Source: CAWJAP01 sp963834365
Lineage (GTDB): Bacteria > Acidobacteriota > Vicinamibacteria > Vicinamibacterales > Vicinamibacteraceae
Assembly (NCBI GenBank): GCA_963834365.1
Contig: CAWIBS010000035.1
Span: 248,001 to 312,000 of the forward strand
Length of the DNA: 64,000 bases
Reading direction: 5' to 3'
Shown: piece after piece, positions 7,781-16,926 of the stretch
Layout of the letters: the number at the start of each line of letters is the position of its first letter
Position numbering within the stretch: position 1 is the first letter of the stretch
The notes under the pieces: model-generated
Told to the model about the DNA's origin: nothing
Database searches by the model: none
The model's input: the letters and a program-made list of their open reading frames with translations, nothing else
Made by a program: the position numbers and the translations under genes

Positions 7781-10678
7781 GTGAGTCGGCCGGCGCCAGC
7801 CAACACTCTCCCTCGCACGACTATCGCCATCCAGGGGGCGCGCGTCCACAACCTGAAGAACATCTCGCTCGAGATTCCGCGCGACCGGCTCGTGGTGGTG
7901 ACGGGCCTGTCCGGTTCGGGCAAGTCGAGCCTCGCCTTCGACACGATTTACGCCGAGGGCCAGCGCCGCTACATGGAATCGCTCTCGAGCTACGCCAAGC
8001 GGTTCGTGGCGCAGATCGCCAAGCCGGACGTGGACTTCGTGTTCGGCCTGTCGCCGGTCATCTCGATCGAGCAGAAGACCCTGACGACCAACCCCCGCTC
8101 GACCGTCGGCACCATGACCGACATCGCGAGCTACCTGAACCTCCTGTACGCCACGATCGGCCAGCCACGGTGCCCGCGAACCGGCGAGCCGACGCCCAGC
8201 CGCACGTCGAGCCAGATCCTCGAAGCGATCCTCTCGCTGCCCGAGGGCACCACGATCGAACTGCGGGCGCCCGTCTCCAAGATCTACGGCGAAGAGCTCG
8301 ACGTCGTCTTCACCGAACTGCGGAAGAAGGGGTGCCGGCGCCTCATCGTCGATGGGCGTCCAGTGGATATTTCCGACGAGCTCGCACTCGAGACTGCTGC
8401 CGTCCGCGACATGGACGCCATCGTCAATCGGTTCGTCGTGGCACGCCGGCACGAGAAGGCGATCAAGGCCGGGATCGCCAGCGCGCTGATCGTCGGCGAC
8501 GGACTGCTGGCAGTCCATGTCGTCTCGGGCGCGCGCCGCGCCGAAGCCGAGCGCTTCTATGCGGGCACCTGCAGCGCCACGCATCACCTCGTCTTCGGCG
8601 ACATCGGCCCGGACTACTTCGTCTTCAACAATCCCGAGAGCGCCTGCCGCACCTGCGGCGGCCTGGGCGTGGACAAGCTCACGCATCCCGAATTGCTGGT
8701 GCCGGATCCACAGCGGAGCATCACCGGCGGGTGCTTCGTCCGCGAGGCCTTGCGCTACAACCCCGACACCTGGGACGGGCGGATGATGTACAGCCTCGCG
8801 TCGGCGCTCGGGTTTTCGCTCGACACGCCGTGGCGCGACCTCCCCGAAGCGGTCCGGCAGTCGATTCTGTACGGCATCGAGCCGCACAAGGTGAGGATCG
8901 TCTTCCCGCCCGAGGCGAAGATCCGGCGCGACGATGAAGCGGGCCGCGAGGTCGGGTTCGGCGGCATCGCCCGGCGCATCGAGCGGTACTACCGCCGCTA
9001 CCGGCAGCGCGGCGAGGCGAGCTCGCGGACGGAGGCATGGCTCGACAAGGTGATGGTCGAGCACACCTGCCCGGACTGCCACGGGGCGCGCCTCCGATCG
9101 ACGCGGCTGCTCTTCACCATCGGCGGCAGGACGATCTACGACATCGGCCGGCTCAACTTCGACGAGCTTCATGGCTTCCTCAGCACGATCCGCCCGGCGG
9201 GGCGCGGTGCCGACGCGGGCCGGCAGGTGCTCAAGGAGGTCCGCACCCGTCTCGAGCTCCTGCTCGGAATCGGGCTCGACTACCTCAGCTTCGATCGCCG
9301 GTCCAGCACGCTGTCCGGCGGCGAGTCGCAGCGCATCCGCCTGTCGACGCAGATCGGATCCGGGCTGATGGGGATGCTCTACGTGCTCGACGAGCCGAGC
9401 ATCGGGTTGCATCCGAAGGACAACGTGAAGATGATCGCGACGCTCGAGCGGCTGCGCGACATCGGCAACACGGTCATCGTCGTCGAGCACGACGAGGACA
9501 CGATCCGGGCCGCCGATCACCTCGTCGAAATGGGCCCGGGGCCCGGCGTCCACGGCGGCACGGTCGTCGTGCACGGGACGATCGGCGATCTGCTGGCGTG
9601 CGAACCCTCACCCACCGGTCAATTCCTCTCGGGCCGGCGATCGATCGCGATGCCCGGGCGCCGCAGGCCGGGCAACGGCAAGGCGATCGTCGTGCGCGGT
9701 GCACGCGAGAACAACCTCAAGGGGATCGACGTCCGCGTGCCGCTCGGCGTGCTGGTGGCGATCACGGGCGCCTCGGGATCGGGCAAGAGCACCCTCGTCG
9801 GCGAGATCCTCTACAAGGTGCTGTGGAAGCGGCTGGTGGACACGCGCACGCTCCCTGGCGCCCACGATACGGTCGAGGGCGTCGAGCACGTGCACAAGGT
9901 CGTGAACATCAACCAGTCGCCGATCGGCCGGAACAGCCGATCGAACCCGGCGACCTACGTCGGCTTCTACGACACGATCCGCGATCTGTTCACGACGGCG
10001 CCGCTCGCGGTCGAGCGCGGCTACAAGGCCGGCCGCTTCAGCTTCAACGTCAAGGGCGGCCGGTGCGAGGAGTGTCAGGGCGAAGGATCGATCACCACCC
10101 AGCTCTATTTCATGCCCGACGTCGAGGTCACCTGCGGCGCGTGCAAGGGCGCGCGCTTCAACAGCGAGACGCTCGAGGTCACGCTGCGCGGCAAGACCAT
10201 CACCGACATCCTGAACATGCCGGTCGAGGAAGGGGTCGCGTTCTTCGCGAGCGAGCCGGTCCTGAAGCGCAAGATCCAGGTGCTCGCCGACCTCGGGCTC
10301 GGGTATGTGACACTCGGACAGTCGGCGACGACGCTGTCAGGGGGCGAGGCGCAGCGCATCAAGATCGCGACCGAGCTGAGTACGCTGCAGCGCTCGAAGC
10401 ACACCGTCTACATCCTCGACGAGCCGACGACGGGCCTGCATCTGGCGGACGTCGAGAAGCTGCTGGGGGCCCTCAACCGGCTGGTGGACGCCGGTCATAC
10501 GGTGATCCTCATCGAACATCATCTGGACGTGATCAAGGTGGCCGATCACGTGATCGATCTGGGACCCGACGGCGGACATGCCGGCGGGCGCGTCGTCGTG
10601 ACCGGCACCCCGGAGGACGTCGCTGCGTGCCAGGCGTCCCACACCGGGAGGTTCCTGAGAGCTCACTTCACCGGTTGA
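7781..10678 (+). CDS. uvrA: UvrA-family excinuclease ATPase
   Basis: 965 residues from a GTG. Two ABC ATPase halves are present: Walker A GLSGSGKSS with signature LSGGESQRI and LDEPSIGLHP, then GASGSGKST with LSGGEAQRI and LDEPTTGLHL. Zinc-binding CxxC pairs are ACRTCGGLG with TCPDCHGARL, and RCEECQGEGS with TCGACKGARF. An insertion at about residues 120-250 corresponds to the UvrB-binding/signature region but is divergent, so this may be a UvrA paralogue rather than the housekeeping copy. UvrA recognises damaged DNA in nucleotide excision repair. The start is uncertain: the frame is open upstream through a Lys/Pro/Ala-rich stretch with a duplicated GGGRPKKQPA-like motif. A coupled ATG lies at 7587 in another frame, so one indel near 7613 would add about 65 residues. 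Confidence 0.93.
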   Translation: MSRPAPANTLPRTTIAIQGARVHNLKNISLEIPRDRLVVVTGLSGSGKSSLAFDTIYAEGQRRYMESLSSYAKRFVAQIAKPDVDFVFGLSPVISIEQKTLTTNPRSTVGTMTDIASYLNLLYATIGQPRCPRTGEPTPSRTSSQILEAILSLPEGTTIELRAPVSKIYGEELDVVFTELRKKGCRRLIVDGRPVDISDELALETAAVRDMDAIVNRFVVARRHEKAIKAGIASALIVGDGLLAVHVVSGARRAEAERFYAGTCSATHHLVFGDIGPDYFVFNNPESACRTCGGLGVDKLTHPELLVPDPQRSITGGCFVREALRYNPDTWDGRMMYSLASALGFSLDTPWRDLPEAVRQSILYGIEPHKVRIVFPPEAKIRRDDEAGREVGFGGIARRIERYYRRYRQRGEASSRTEAWLDKVMVEHTCPDCHGARLRSTRLLFTIGGRTIYDIGRLNFDELHGFLSTIRPAGRGADAGRQVLKEVRTRLELLLGIGLDYLSFDRRSSTLSGGESQRIRLSTQIGSGLMGMLYVLDEPSIGLHPKDNVKMIATLERLRDIGNTVIVVEHDEDTIRAADHLVEMGPGPGVHGGTVVVHGTIGDLLACEPSPTGQFLSGRRSIAMPGRRRPGNGKAIVVRGARENNLKGIDVRVPLGVLVAITGASGSGKSTLVGEILYKVLWKRLVDTRTLPGAHDTVEGVEHVHKVVNINQSPIGRNSRSNPATYVGFYDTIRDLFTTAPLAVERGYKAGRFSFNVKGGRCEECQGEGSITTQLYFMPDVEVTCGACKGARFNSETLEVTLRGKTITDILNMPVEEGVAFFASEPVLKRKIQVLADLGLGYVTLGQSATTLSGGEAQRIKIATELSTLQRSKHTVYILDEPTTGLHLADVEKLLGALNRLVDAGHTVILIEHHLDVIKVADHVIDLGPDGGHAGGRVVVTGTPEDVAACQASHTGRFLRAHFTG

Positions 10679-10695
10679 AGGGTTGGTCTTCGGCG

Positions 10696-10901
10696 TCTTC
10701 GGTCTTTGGTCCTGAAAATGGGCTACAGGCTGCGGGCTACGGACTACGGGGCCGGACGTCGTCACTGGTAGCTGGTAGCTCGTAGCTGCGCTCCGGTCTT
10801 CGGTTCTTCGGTCTTTGGTCCTGAAATGGGCTACAGGCTGCGGGCTACGGACTACGGGGCCGGACGTCGTCACTGGTAGCTGGTCAGCTCGTGAGCTGCG
10901 G
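10696..10901. repeat. Heptamer array containing a ~100-bp direct duplication
   Basis: Units such as GGCTACA, GGCTGCG, GGCTACG, GACTACG. A whole block (TCTTCGGTCTTTGGTCCTG through to GTCACTGGTAGCTGGT) is present twice, at about 10696-10797 and 10805-10901, differing by one A and small 3' changes. It separates the convergent uvrA and aldehyde dehydrogenase genes. Confidence 0.85.
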
Positions 10902-10930
10902 AGATTTCTCCGTTCGTCTCTGTTGCTCCG

Positions 10931-12334
10931 TTACTCTGTGTTAATACCGTTCCCTCCGTCTCCTCCGCTCCCCCCAATCCAGACCGTCTTGACGTTGACG
11001 AACTCGCGAATGCCGTAGGCGCCGAGCTCGCGTCCGAAGCCGGAGTGCTTGATGCCGCCGAACGGCAGCCGCGGATCCGAGACCACCATCGCATTCACGA
11101 ACACCTGCCCGGCTTCGATCTCGGCGATGACGCGGGCGCGCTCGGACGGGTCGGTCGTCCAGACGCTGCAGCCGAGGCCGAACGTCGTGTCGTTGGCCAG
11201 CCGGATGGCGGCGTCGAGATCCGGGACACGGAACAGGGCGGCGACCGGTCCGAAGACCTCCTCGCGGGCCGCGGGCGCGTCGCGCGGCACGTCGACCAGG
11301 ACGGTCGGGGCGTAGTAGTGGCCCGGCCGGTCGAGTCGATGGCCGCCGGTCAGCACCCGGGCGCCGGCCGCCACCGAGCGCCGCACCTGGTCGTCGAGAT
11401 CCGCGAGCACCGACGCGGTCGCCAGCGGGCCGACCTCGGTCGTCTCGTCGAGCGGGTCGCCCACCTTCAGCGCGCCGACGCGGGCGCTGAACCGCCGCTC
11501 GAACTCGTCGGCCACCGCCTCGGCGACGATGAAGCGCTTGGCGGCGATGCAGGACTGGCCGCTGTTGATCATGCGGGCCTTGACCGCGGTCTCGATCGCC
11601 GCGGATAGATCCGCGCTCGGCATGACGATCAAGGGATCGCTCCCGCCGAGCTCGAGCACGGTCTTCTTCAGCTGCCGCCCGGCGCGCTCCGCCACGTGCC
11701 GGCCCGCGGCCTCGCTGCCGGTCAGCGTCACGCCCGCGACCCGCGGGTCGTCGAGCACCCGCGACACCTGGGCGGCATCGATGAGCAGCGCCTGGAACAC
11801 GCCGGCCGGGAAGCCGGCGCGCGCCAGGATCTCCTCGATGCCGAGCGCGCACGCGGGGACGTTGGACGCGTGCTTGAGCAGCACGACGTTGCCGGCCATC
11901 AGGGCGGGCGCCGCAAAGCGGAACACCTGCCAGAAGGGAAAGTTCCACGGCATGACCGCGAGAATCGGTCCGAGCGGCTGGTAGCGGATGAAGCTCTGTG
12001 CGGCGTCGCTCGCCACCGGCTCGTCGGCCAGCAGGCTCGCCGCGTGATCGGCGTAGTAGCGGCAGCCCCGGGCGCACTTCACCGCTTCATCGCGTCCGGC
12101 CTGCAGCAACTTCCCCATCTCCCGCGACATCACGCGGGCGAGCGCGTCCTGCTCGCGCTCGAGCAGGTCTGCCGCGCGCCGCAGGGCCGAGGCGCGCTCG
12201 GCCAGCGGGACACGGCGGTAGCTGCGGAAAGCGTCGGCCGCGCGCGCGATCCGCTGGTCGATCTCGGCCGGGGTCAGCGCCTCATAGGTGCGCTCGGTCT
12301 CGGCGGTGGCGGGATTGACGGTCGCGATGGCCAC
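10931..12334 (-). CDS. NAD(P)-dependent aldehyde dehydrogenase, succinate-semialdehyde dehydrogenase-like
   Basis: 467 residues from a GTG at 12334 with AGAGG about 7 bp upstream. ALDH superfamily features: MPWNFPFWQVFRFAAPALMA (cofactor and channel), TLTGSEAAGRHVAE (Rossmann region), catalytic Glu in VLELGGSDPLIV, catalytic Cys in NSGQSCIAAKRFIV, and EEVFGPVAALFRV. The NSGQSCIAAKRF motif and the short length (no N-terminal extension) are typical of Sad/YneI-type succinate-semialdehyde dehydrogenases, but other small aldehydes are possible. It is divergent from an IclR regulator 34 bp away, the obvious candidate for its control. The last residues (GGDGGNGINTE) run into repeat-like DNA. Confidence 0.85.
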   Translation of the reverse strand: MAIATVNPATAETERTYEALTPAEIDQRIARAADAFRSYRRVPLAERASALRRAADLLEREQDALARVMSREMGKLLQAGRDEAVKCARGCRYYADHAASLLADEPVASDAAQSFIRYQPLGPILAVMPWNFPFWQVFRFAAPALMAGNVVLLKHASNVPACALGIEEILARAGFPAGVFQALLIDAAQVSRVLDDPRVAGVTLTGSEAAGRHVAERAGRQLKKTVLELGGSDPLIVMPSADLSAAIETAVKARMINSGQSCIAAKRFIVAEAVADEFERRFSARVGALKVGDPLDETTEVGPLATASVLADLDDQVRRSVAAGARVLTGGHRLDRPGHYYAPTVLVDVPRDAPAAREEVFGPVAALFRVPDLDAAIRLANDTTFGLGCSVWTTDPSERARVIAEIEAGQVFVNAMVVSDPRLPFGGIKHSGFGRELGAYGIREFVNVKTVWIGGSGGDGGNGINTE

Positions 12335-12368
12335 GTCGCTGCCTCTTCATCGTATTCTAGGGTGCCGA

Positions 12369-13199
12369 ATGCGTTCTTCCAGCCAGAACCACCAGCCCGC
12401 CGCGTACAACATCGAGCTCGTGGACAAGCTCGTGCGCGTCCTCGAAACCCTGCGCGACGCGCCCGAGGGCCTGTCGCTGCAGGCTATCGCGGTCCGCACC
12501 GGCTACGTCAAGAGCTCGATCCACCGCACGCTCGGCAGCCTCAAGGTACATGGCTACGTCGAGCAGCCGTCGAGCGGCGGCCCGTATCGTCTCGGCATCA
12601 AGTGCCTGCTGCTCGCCAGCGGGCTGAAGAACAACGTCGAGCTGCTGCCGCACGCCAGGCCGCACCTGCAGGAGATCGTGGACGCCGTCGACGAGAGCGC
12701 CTATCTCGCCGTGCTGCGGGGCGGGCGCGGCATCTTCGTGGACGTGTGCGAGACCCGGCGGCGCGAGCTCCGGCTGGTCGGACCGCTCGGGGCGAGCGTG
12801 CATTTTCACGCGACCGCGGCCGGCAAGGTGGTTGCGGCGTACCTGCCGCGGGCGGCACGCGATCGGCTGCTGACTCAGCTGGATCTGACCGGACTCACGC
12901 CGCGGACGCGGACCCGCCGGGCCGACGTGGACCAGGAATGGCGCGACGTCGCCCGCAAGGGCGTCGCCATCAACCAGGAAGAGACGATCGTCGGCGCGAT
13001 CTTCATCGCCGGCGCGATCTTCGACGCCGAGCACGCCGTCTGCGGGTCGATCAGCGTCGGCCTCCCGAAGGCGCGCTACACGCCGGCGGTCGGCCGCCGG
13101 ATCGCCAGCCACGTGAAGGACTCGTGCGCCCGGCTGTCGGCGTCGCTCGTGCAGGTCGGCTATCTGCACGAGGACCGGCAGCTCCACGAGCTGCGCTGA
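12369..13199 (+). CDS. IclR-family transcriptional regulator
   Basis: 276 residues. N-terminal winged helix-turn-helix at about 18-80 (KLVRVLETLRDAPEGLSLQA, VKSSIHRTLGSLKVHGYVEQ). The C-terminal IclR effector domain contains HFHATAAGKVVAAYLP and VAINQEETIVGAIFIAGAIF. IclR proteins bind small carbon metabolites and usually repress or activate the adjacent catabolic gene. The divergent aldehyde dehydrogenase, with a 34-bp shared upstream gap, is the likely target. The ATG at 12369 is preferred over an in-frame upstream start lying inside the neighbouring gene. Confidence 0.9.
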   Translation: MRSSSQNHQPAAYNIELVDKLVRVLETLRDAPEGLSLQAIAVRTGYVKSSIHRTLGSLKVHGYVEQPSSGGPYRLGIKCLLLASGLKNNVELLPHARPHLQEIVDAVDESAYLAVLRGGRGIFVDVCETRRRELRLVGPLGASVHFHATAAGKVVAAYLPRAARDRLLTQLDLTGLTPRTRTRRADVDQEWRDVARKGVAINQEETIVGAIFIAGAIFDAEHAVCGSISVGLPKARYTPAVGRRIASHVKDSCARLSASLVQVGYLHEDRQLHELR

Positions 13200-13289
13200 G
13201 CCACGGACGGATCCCGCGGGCCACGGACGAGATCCGACCTGAAGCCAGTAGCCTGTCGCCAGATTCACAACCCACCATTCACAGCTCGG

Positions 13290-15029
13290 TCAGTCATTCG
13301 CCACTCGATACACCGTCGTCAGTTCGTCGTCTCGGATCGGTGCTTCGCCGGCGAATGCGCCGCGGATGAAGTCGTTCGACGAGGCCGGCGTCGGCGCGGC
13401 ACGTGGCACGCCGTCGGCGCCGTGAGCGACGCGGCCGCCCGCGAAGAGCTCCGGGTGCTTGTGCCACACGACGTATCGATAGCCGAGCTCGCGCAGGCGC
13501 ACGCGAGTCGCACGGTGGTCCTGGACGTTCGCGTTCCACAGGCTGTCGAGGCCGTCGACCGGGAACCGCGTGTAGAACCGGGACAAGTACGCCCACGCGA
13601 TCGGCTTGCGGTGAATCGTCTGGAAGTACTGATACGCGGATCCGTTCTGGACGCGACCGTGCCACCCATGCGGGAGATCGAGCACGGCGAAGGTGCCCGC
13701 CTCGCGCGCGAGCGCGGCGTAGAACGGCGGGACGGGCGGCAGCGCCGATCTGCGGCCAGCACGCGCGGCCAGCATTCAATCAGCGCGAGGACCATCGCGC
13801 GCGCTGGCGAGCCACCGGGCCGCCCGCCCGGCCGTGCCCTCAGGGCCGCCGCGCCGATGGCGGCGCTGAGCACGAACCCGATGGCGCCCGCCAGCATGAA
13901 ACGGCCGGGCACGCGCATGACGTTGAGACCGGGGATCTGCATCAGCAGGTCGTAGGGGAGCCGCACCGAGGGCCACGCCCACCCGAAGGCCCGGAGTGAC
14001 GGGCCGAGCGCGAAGACGGCATAGACGCAGCCCGAAGCCCAGCCAGCCCGTGCTCCTCGGGCGCGGAGCACGCTGCCGGCCACGACGAGCGCGATCGCTG
14101 ACAGCGGAACGTTCACGGCCGTCTCCATCCCGCTGCCGTACCAGTTCGTCATCGGCGAGAGGATAGGTGTGATGGCCGTGCGGGCGAAGTCGCGCCACGC
14201 GGCGTGTCGTCCGGATACAACCACCCGGCGAGAGCCTGGTGCGGCGCCGGCGTCACGAATTGCACGAGGTCGGGCGCGAACAGCGACGAGGCGCCGCCAA
14301 GCTTCACGCTCATCCACGGGTGCTGCATCGTGTCCACGATGGCGGCGAGCATGCGGGCCGCAGACGACGAGGCTCAGCGCCACGACGAGCGCAATGCGCA
14401 AGGCCTGCGGCGCGGCGCGCGCGGGCCTCCGCGCGGTACAGCGCCGCCAGCGACACGAGTGCGAGGCCGAGGACGGCGAAGACGAACTGGTTGCCGTTTT
14501 GCAACAGCGTCCCGAGAAGGGCGAGCGCCGGGGCCGCGGTCCAAATCGCCCGGCGGCGGAGGTCGAGCGCGACCAGCGCGGCGAGGATTGTCAAAGGCAG
14601 CAGACCGATGAAGAGCTTCTCGAGGTGCCCGTAAACCGCGATGAGATGGATCGGCCAGGCCATGAACAGCAGGCCGGCCCAGAAGCCGATGCCGCGGTCG
14701 AGCCCCACGTGCCGGGCCAGCAGATATAGCATCCAGCCGCTGAGGGTGCAGCCCGAGAGCGCGACGCCGTTGAATGCTGCCGCGGGGCCCCAGGGCCAGA
14801 ACGGCAAGGCGAGCGCGGCGTTCACCGGACCCACGCCGTCGACGAGCACGCTCATCCCGTACGGAAAGTGCAGCAGCGTCGTCCACGGCCAGCCCGCGTG
14901 GCCGAGCGCGGCTTCGCGCGCGTGCCACAGGATCCAGATGGCGTGACGGGTGTCGTAGTGGACCTCGCCGATGACATAGGTCGAGAAGTCGCGCACCAGG
15001 GGCCAGGTGAGCGCGAACGCAGCCAGCAC
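13290..15029 (-). CDS. Polytopic membrane protein, glycosyltransferase-C-like, frameshifted
   Basis: A long integral membrane protein in at least four frame pieces. The N-terminal part is intact: LAAFALTWPLVRDFSTYVIG, WPWTTLLHFPYGMSVLVDGV (a loop often seen after TM1 in GT-C proteins), WILWHAREAALGHAG, LLFMAWPIHLIAVYGHLEKL and LLPLTILAALVALDL. Further pieces are RIALVVALSLVV, KLGGASSLFAPDLVQFVTPA, LSAIALVVAGSVLRA, VMRVPGRFMLAGAIGFVLSA, and a soluble C-terminal end with AVLDLPHGWHGRVQNGSAYQ and YRYVVWHKHPELFAG. Frame changes fall near 14400, 14355, 14205 and 13765. The overall plan resembles GT-C/YfhO-like mannosyl- or glycosyl-transferase relatives of unknown acceptor. The GTG at 15029 is the only start I can support. 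Confidence 0.6.
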
Positions 15030-15382
15030 GTAGCCGCACAGGACAGCGAGATGCTCGCCGAATCGGCGGAGGAGAGAGGCACGCCAGTCACGATCGCGGC
15101 GAACGGGGCCACTGATGGATCAGATGCAATCTGATAGTCCGCGAAGCGTCGAAACTTAGCAGGATTTGTCCGGGGCGTGAACCGTCGGGGTGAATTATCG
15201 CCGTTCAGGTCTGCTGCGAAGTTCCAGAACGTGCCGCGCGCGACGACCGCCATGCAGCAACCCGCGTACCCCGCCGCCTGGTACCGGTCTGGGACAGCCG
15301 CGTGAAATGTGCACGGACTTTCAGAGCGGCCGACCTGATCCCGGTGGGGACCTCCCCCTCACGACAGCAGCGGCGCGGTGGA
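15030..15382. other. Gene-free stretch, nothing recognised
   Basis: About 350 bp between the start of the membrane protein gene and a transposase remnant. I see no conserved protein motif, tandem array or strong hairpin here. The short open frames present look like overlaps of neighbouring sequence. Confidence 0.5.
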
Positions 15383-15770
15383 CTAAAAGCGCATGGGGCT
15401 GCCCAGCTCCTCGGGTGTGAGTGCCGCCGACGGGTGCAGGGCTACGGCGGTCGGGTACGCGCGCCGTCGCGCGATTCTCGTCACATGCCGATCGTCGCGC
15501 AGGACCTCGCTGCGGAGGTGGGTCAACTTGCGCGAGAGCTGGTCGAGCTCACGGTCGAGCCGATGATCCTCGCCAAGCCGTTGAGAACGGGATCCCCACG
15601 GCCATACACCTCTCGTACCGGATCGGCCTCCCCCGGGGGTCGGGGGGGACAGCACCTCGTTCGGCAACCCCAAGCGGAATAGTTCCGCGAGCTTTCGCGC
15701 ATCGCGCCGGTCCGTCTTGATGCGCTCGGCTGCCTTCCGGGGGATCAACGCGGGGGCGACTGAGACAGGT
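15383..15770 (-). pseudogene. IS110-family transposase remnant
   Basis: At 15629-15766 the minus strand encodes APALIPRKAAERIKTDRRDA followed by RKLAELFRLG. This is the highly conserved P-S-L-I-P-K-K...K-T-D-R-R-D-A segment of the DEDD catalytic domain of IS110-family transposases. Downstream residues (LDRELDQLSRKL, then VTRIARRRAYPTAVAL) weakly echo the C-terminal helix-hairpin-helix half. There is no start codon context, most of the DEDD domain is missing, and the open frame fuses to the end of the nuclease gene. It is therefore a decayed insertion, not a working element. Confidence 0.7.
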
Positions 15771-15821
15771 AGGCGGTTTTTTGGGAATCCGTCGAGATCG
15801 GAGGACGCGACTGGGTTGAGA

Positions 15822-16749
15822 CTACGAGCACTGACGGCCCGCTGCGGCCCGGTAGCCGCCACTCCGGGCGTCTGATTCCGACATGTAGGCACCGCGCTTC
15901 GTATTGCCGTAGTAGCGCGTACCCGGGCAGTGGTAGACCTTCGACGTGGGATTGACCCAAACCGTCACCTCGCTTTTGCTCGTCTGGTGACTGCCTATCG
16001 TCTGTCGCGGGACGTTGGCCAGCGGCTTCCACACCGCTCGTTTCGACTGGCGTCGGCGCGGACGCAGGTCCGCACGAACGGCCGTACGCAGCCCGATTGC
16101 CGCTCTGCTGCGCCTCGGATTCCGTCATGTACTCGCCGCGCGCGGTGTTCCCGTAGTAGCGGGTGCCAGGGCAGTGGTAGACGCGCGAGCTGCTGTTCAC
16201 CCAGACTCGCATCGGGACCGACGCCGCGCTCACCGCTGATTGCTCCGTGGAGGGCTGTCCCCAAAGGCCGCGACCCGCCTCACGCGCCTCACGCTCGGCG
16301 CCCCGGAACTCCTCCATGTGGCGGAAGGGATAGTTGAGATATGCGTGCGCGTACCCCTGACGCACCATTTCGAGATTCACGAAGGAATCATCAGGAAGGT
16401 AGAGATACGCCAACGTGCGGCCATACTTGTCGAACCGCTGCGTGTCGTATTCGACGCGGACGGGCTGCCCTTGCACGAGCTGGCGGAGAAATGCGGTGGC
16501 TTCCATGCCGAACGCCTGAACGGGCTTGCGCGGGTCCACCGTCTCGGGGGTATCGATCCCGATGAGACGCACGGTTCCGACGTTGCGGAGCACGAGCGTA
16601 TCGCCGTCAACCACTCGCACGACCTGGACACTCTCAGCCGCGCCGGCTGCCGAGAGTGCGCGCGGAGAGAGGCTACACAGCAGAAGAGCTGAGACGAGCG
16701 TCGCCGGAACAACGAATCCCTTGCGGCCGGACGACAGCCGTTGAAGCAT
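15822..16749 (-). CDS. Secreted thermonuclease-like (SNase) protein with two C-terminal YHCPG repeats, one frameshift
   Basis: Signal peptide about 1-35. The staphylococcal-nuclease OB-fold has VVDGDTLVLRN, the catalytic Arg/Asp/Glu block VRLIGIDTPET, KYGRTLAYLY (second Arg) and YLNYPFRHMEEF. Two copies of a ~45-residue module follow: VWVNSSSRVYHCPGTRYYGN with GEYMTESEAQ and a terminal Cys, then VWVNPTSKVYHCPGTRYYGN with GAYMSESDAR and GRQCS. Both have a conserved H-C and a terminal Cys, which suggests a small zinc-ribbon or Ada-type finger, perhaps for DNA binding. The second copy lies in another frame; one indel near 16035 restores it and the stop at 15822. SNase proteins cleave DNA and RNA outside the cytoplasm with Ca2+. 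Confidence 0.82.
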
Positions 16750-16926
16750 TGGCTGACCTCATGAATGCGCGGACGGCGATGTGCCACCCTGCACCGTGAG
16801 GGTACCGAACTCGCTGCACTGTCGGGATAACCGGGAAGGCCAGATCGCACTCCTCTGGCGCGAGGAGTCAATCATCTGCCGCGGAGCGTCTCGCTCCGCA
16901 ATCTGGCGGCGGTGTGGTGAGAGCGG

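Noticed and set aside
7508..9574. 688-codon minus-strand open frame
   Set aside because: Entirely antisense to the uvrA-family gene, whose motifs are unmistakable. The composition is typical of an antisense frame.
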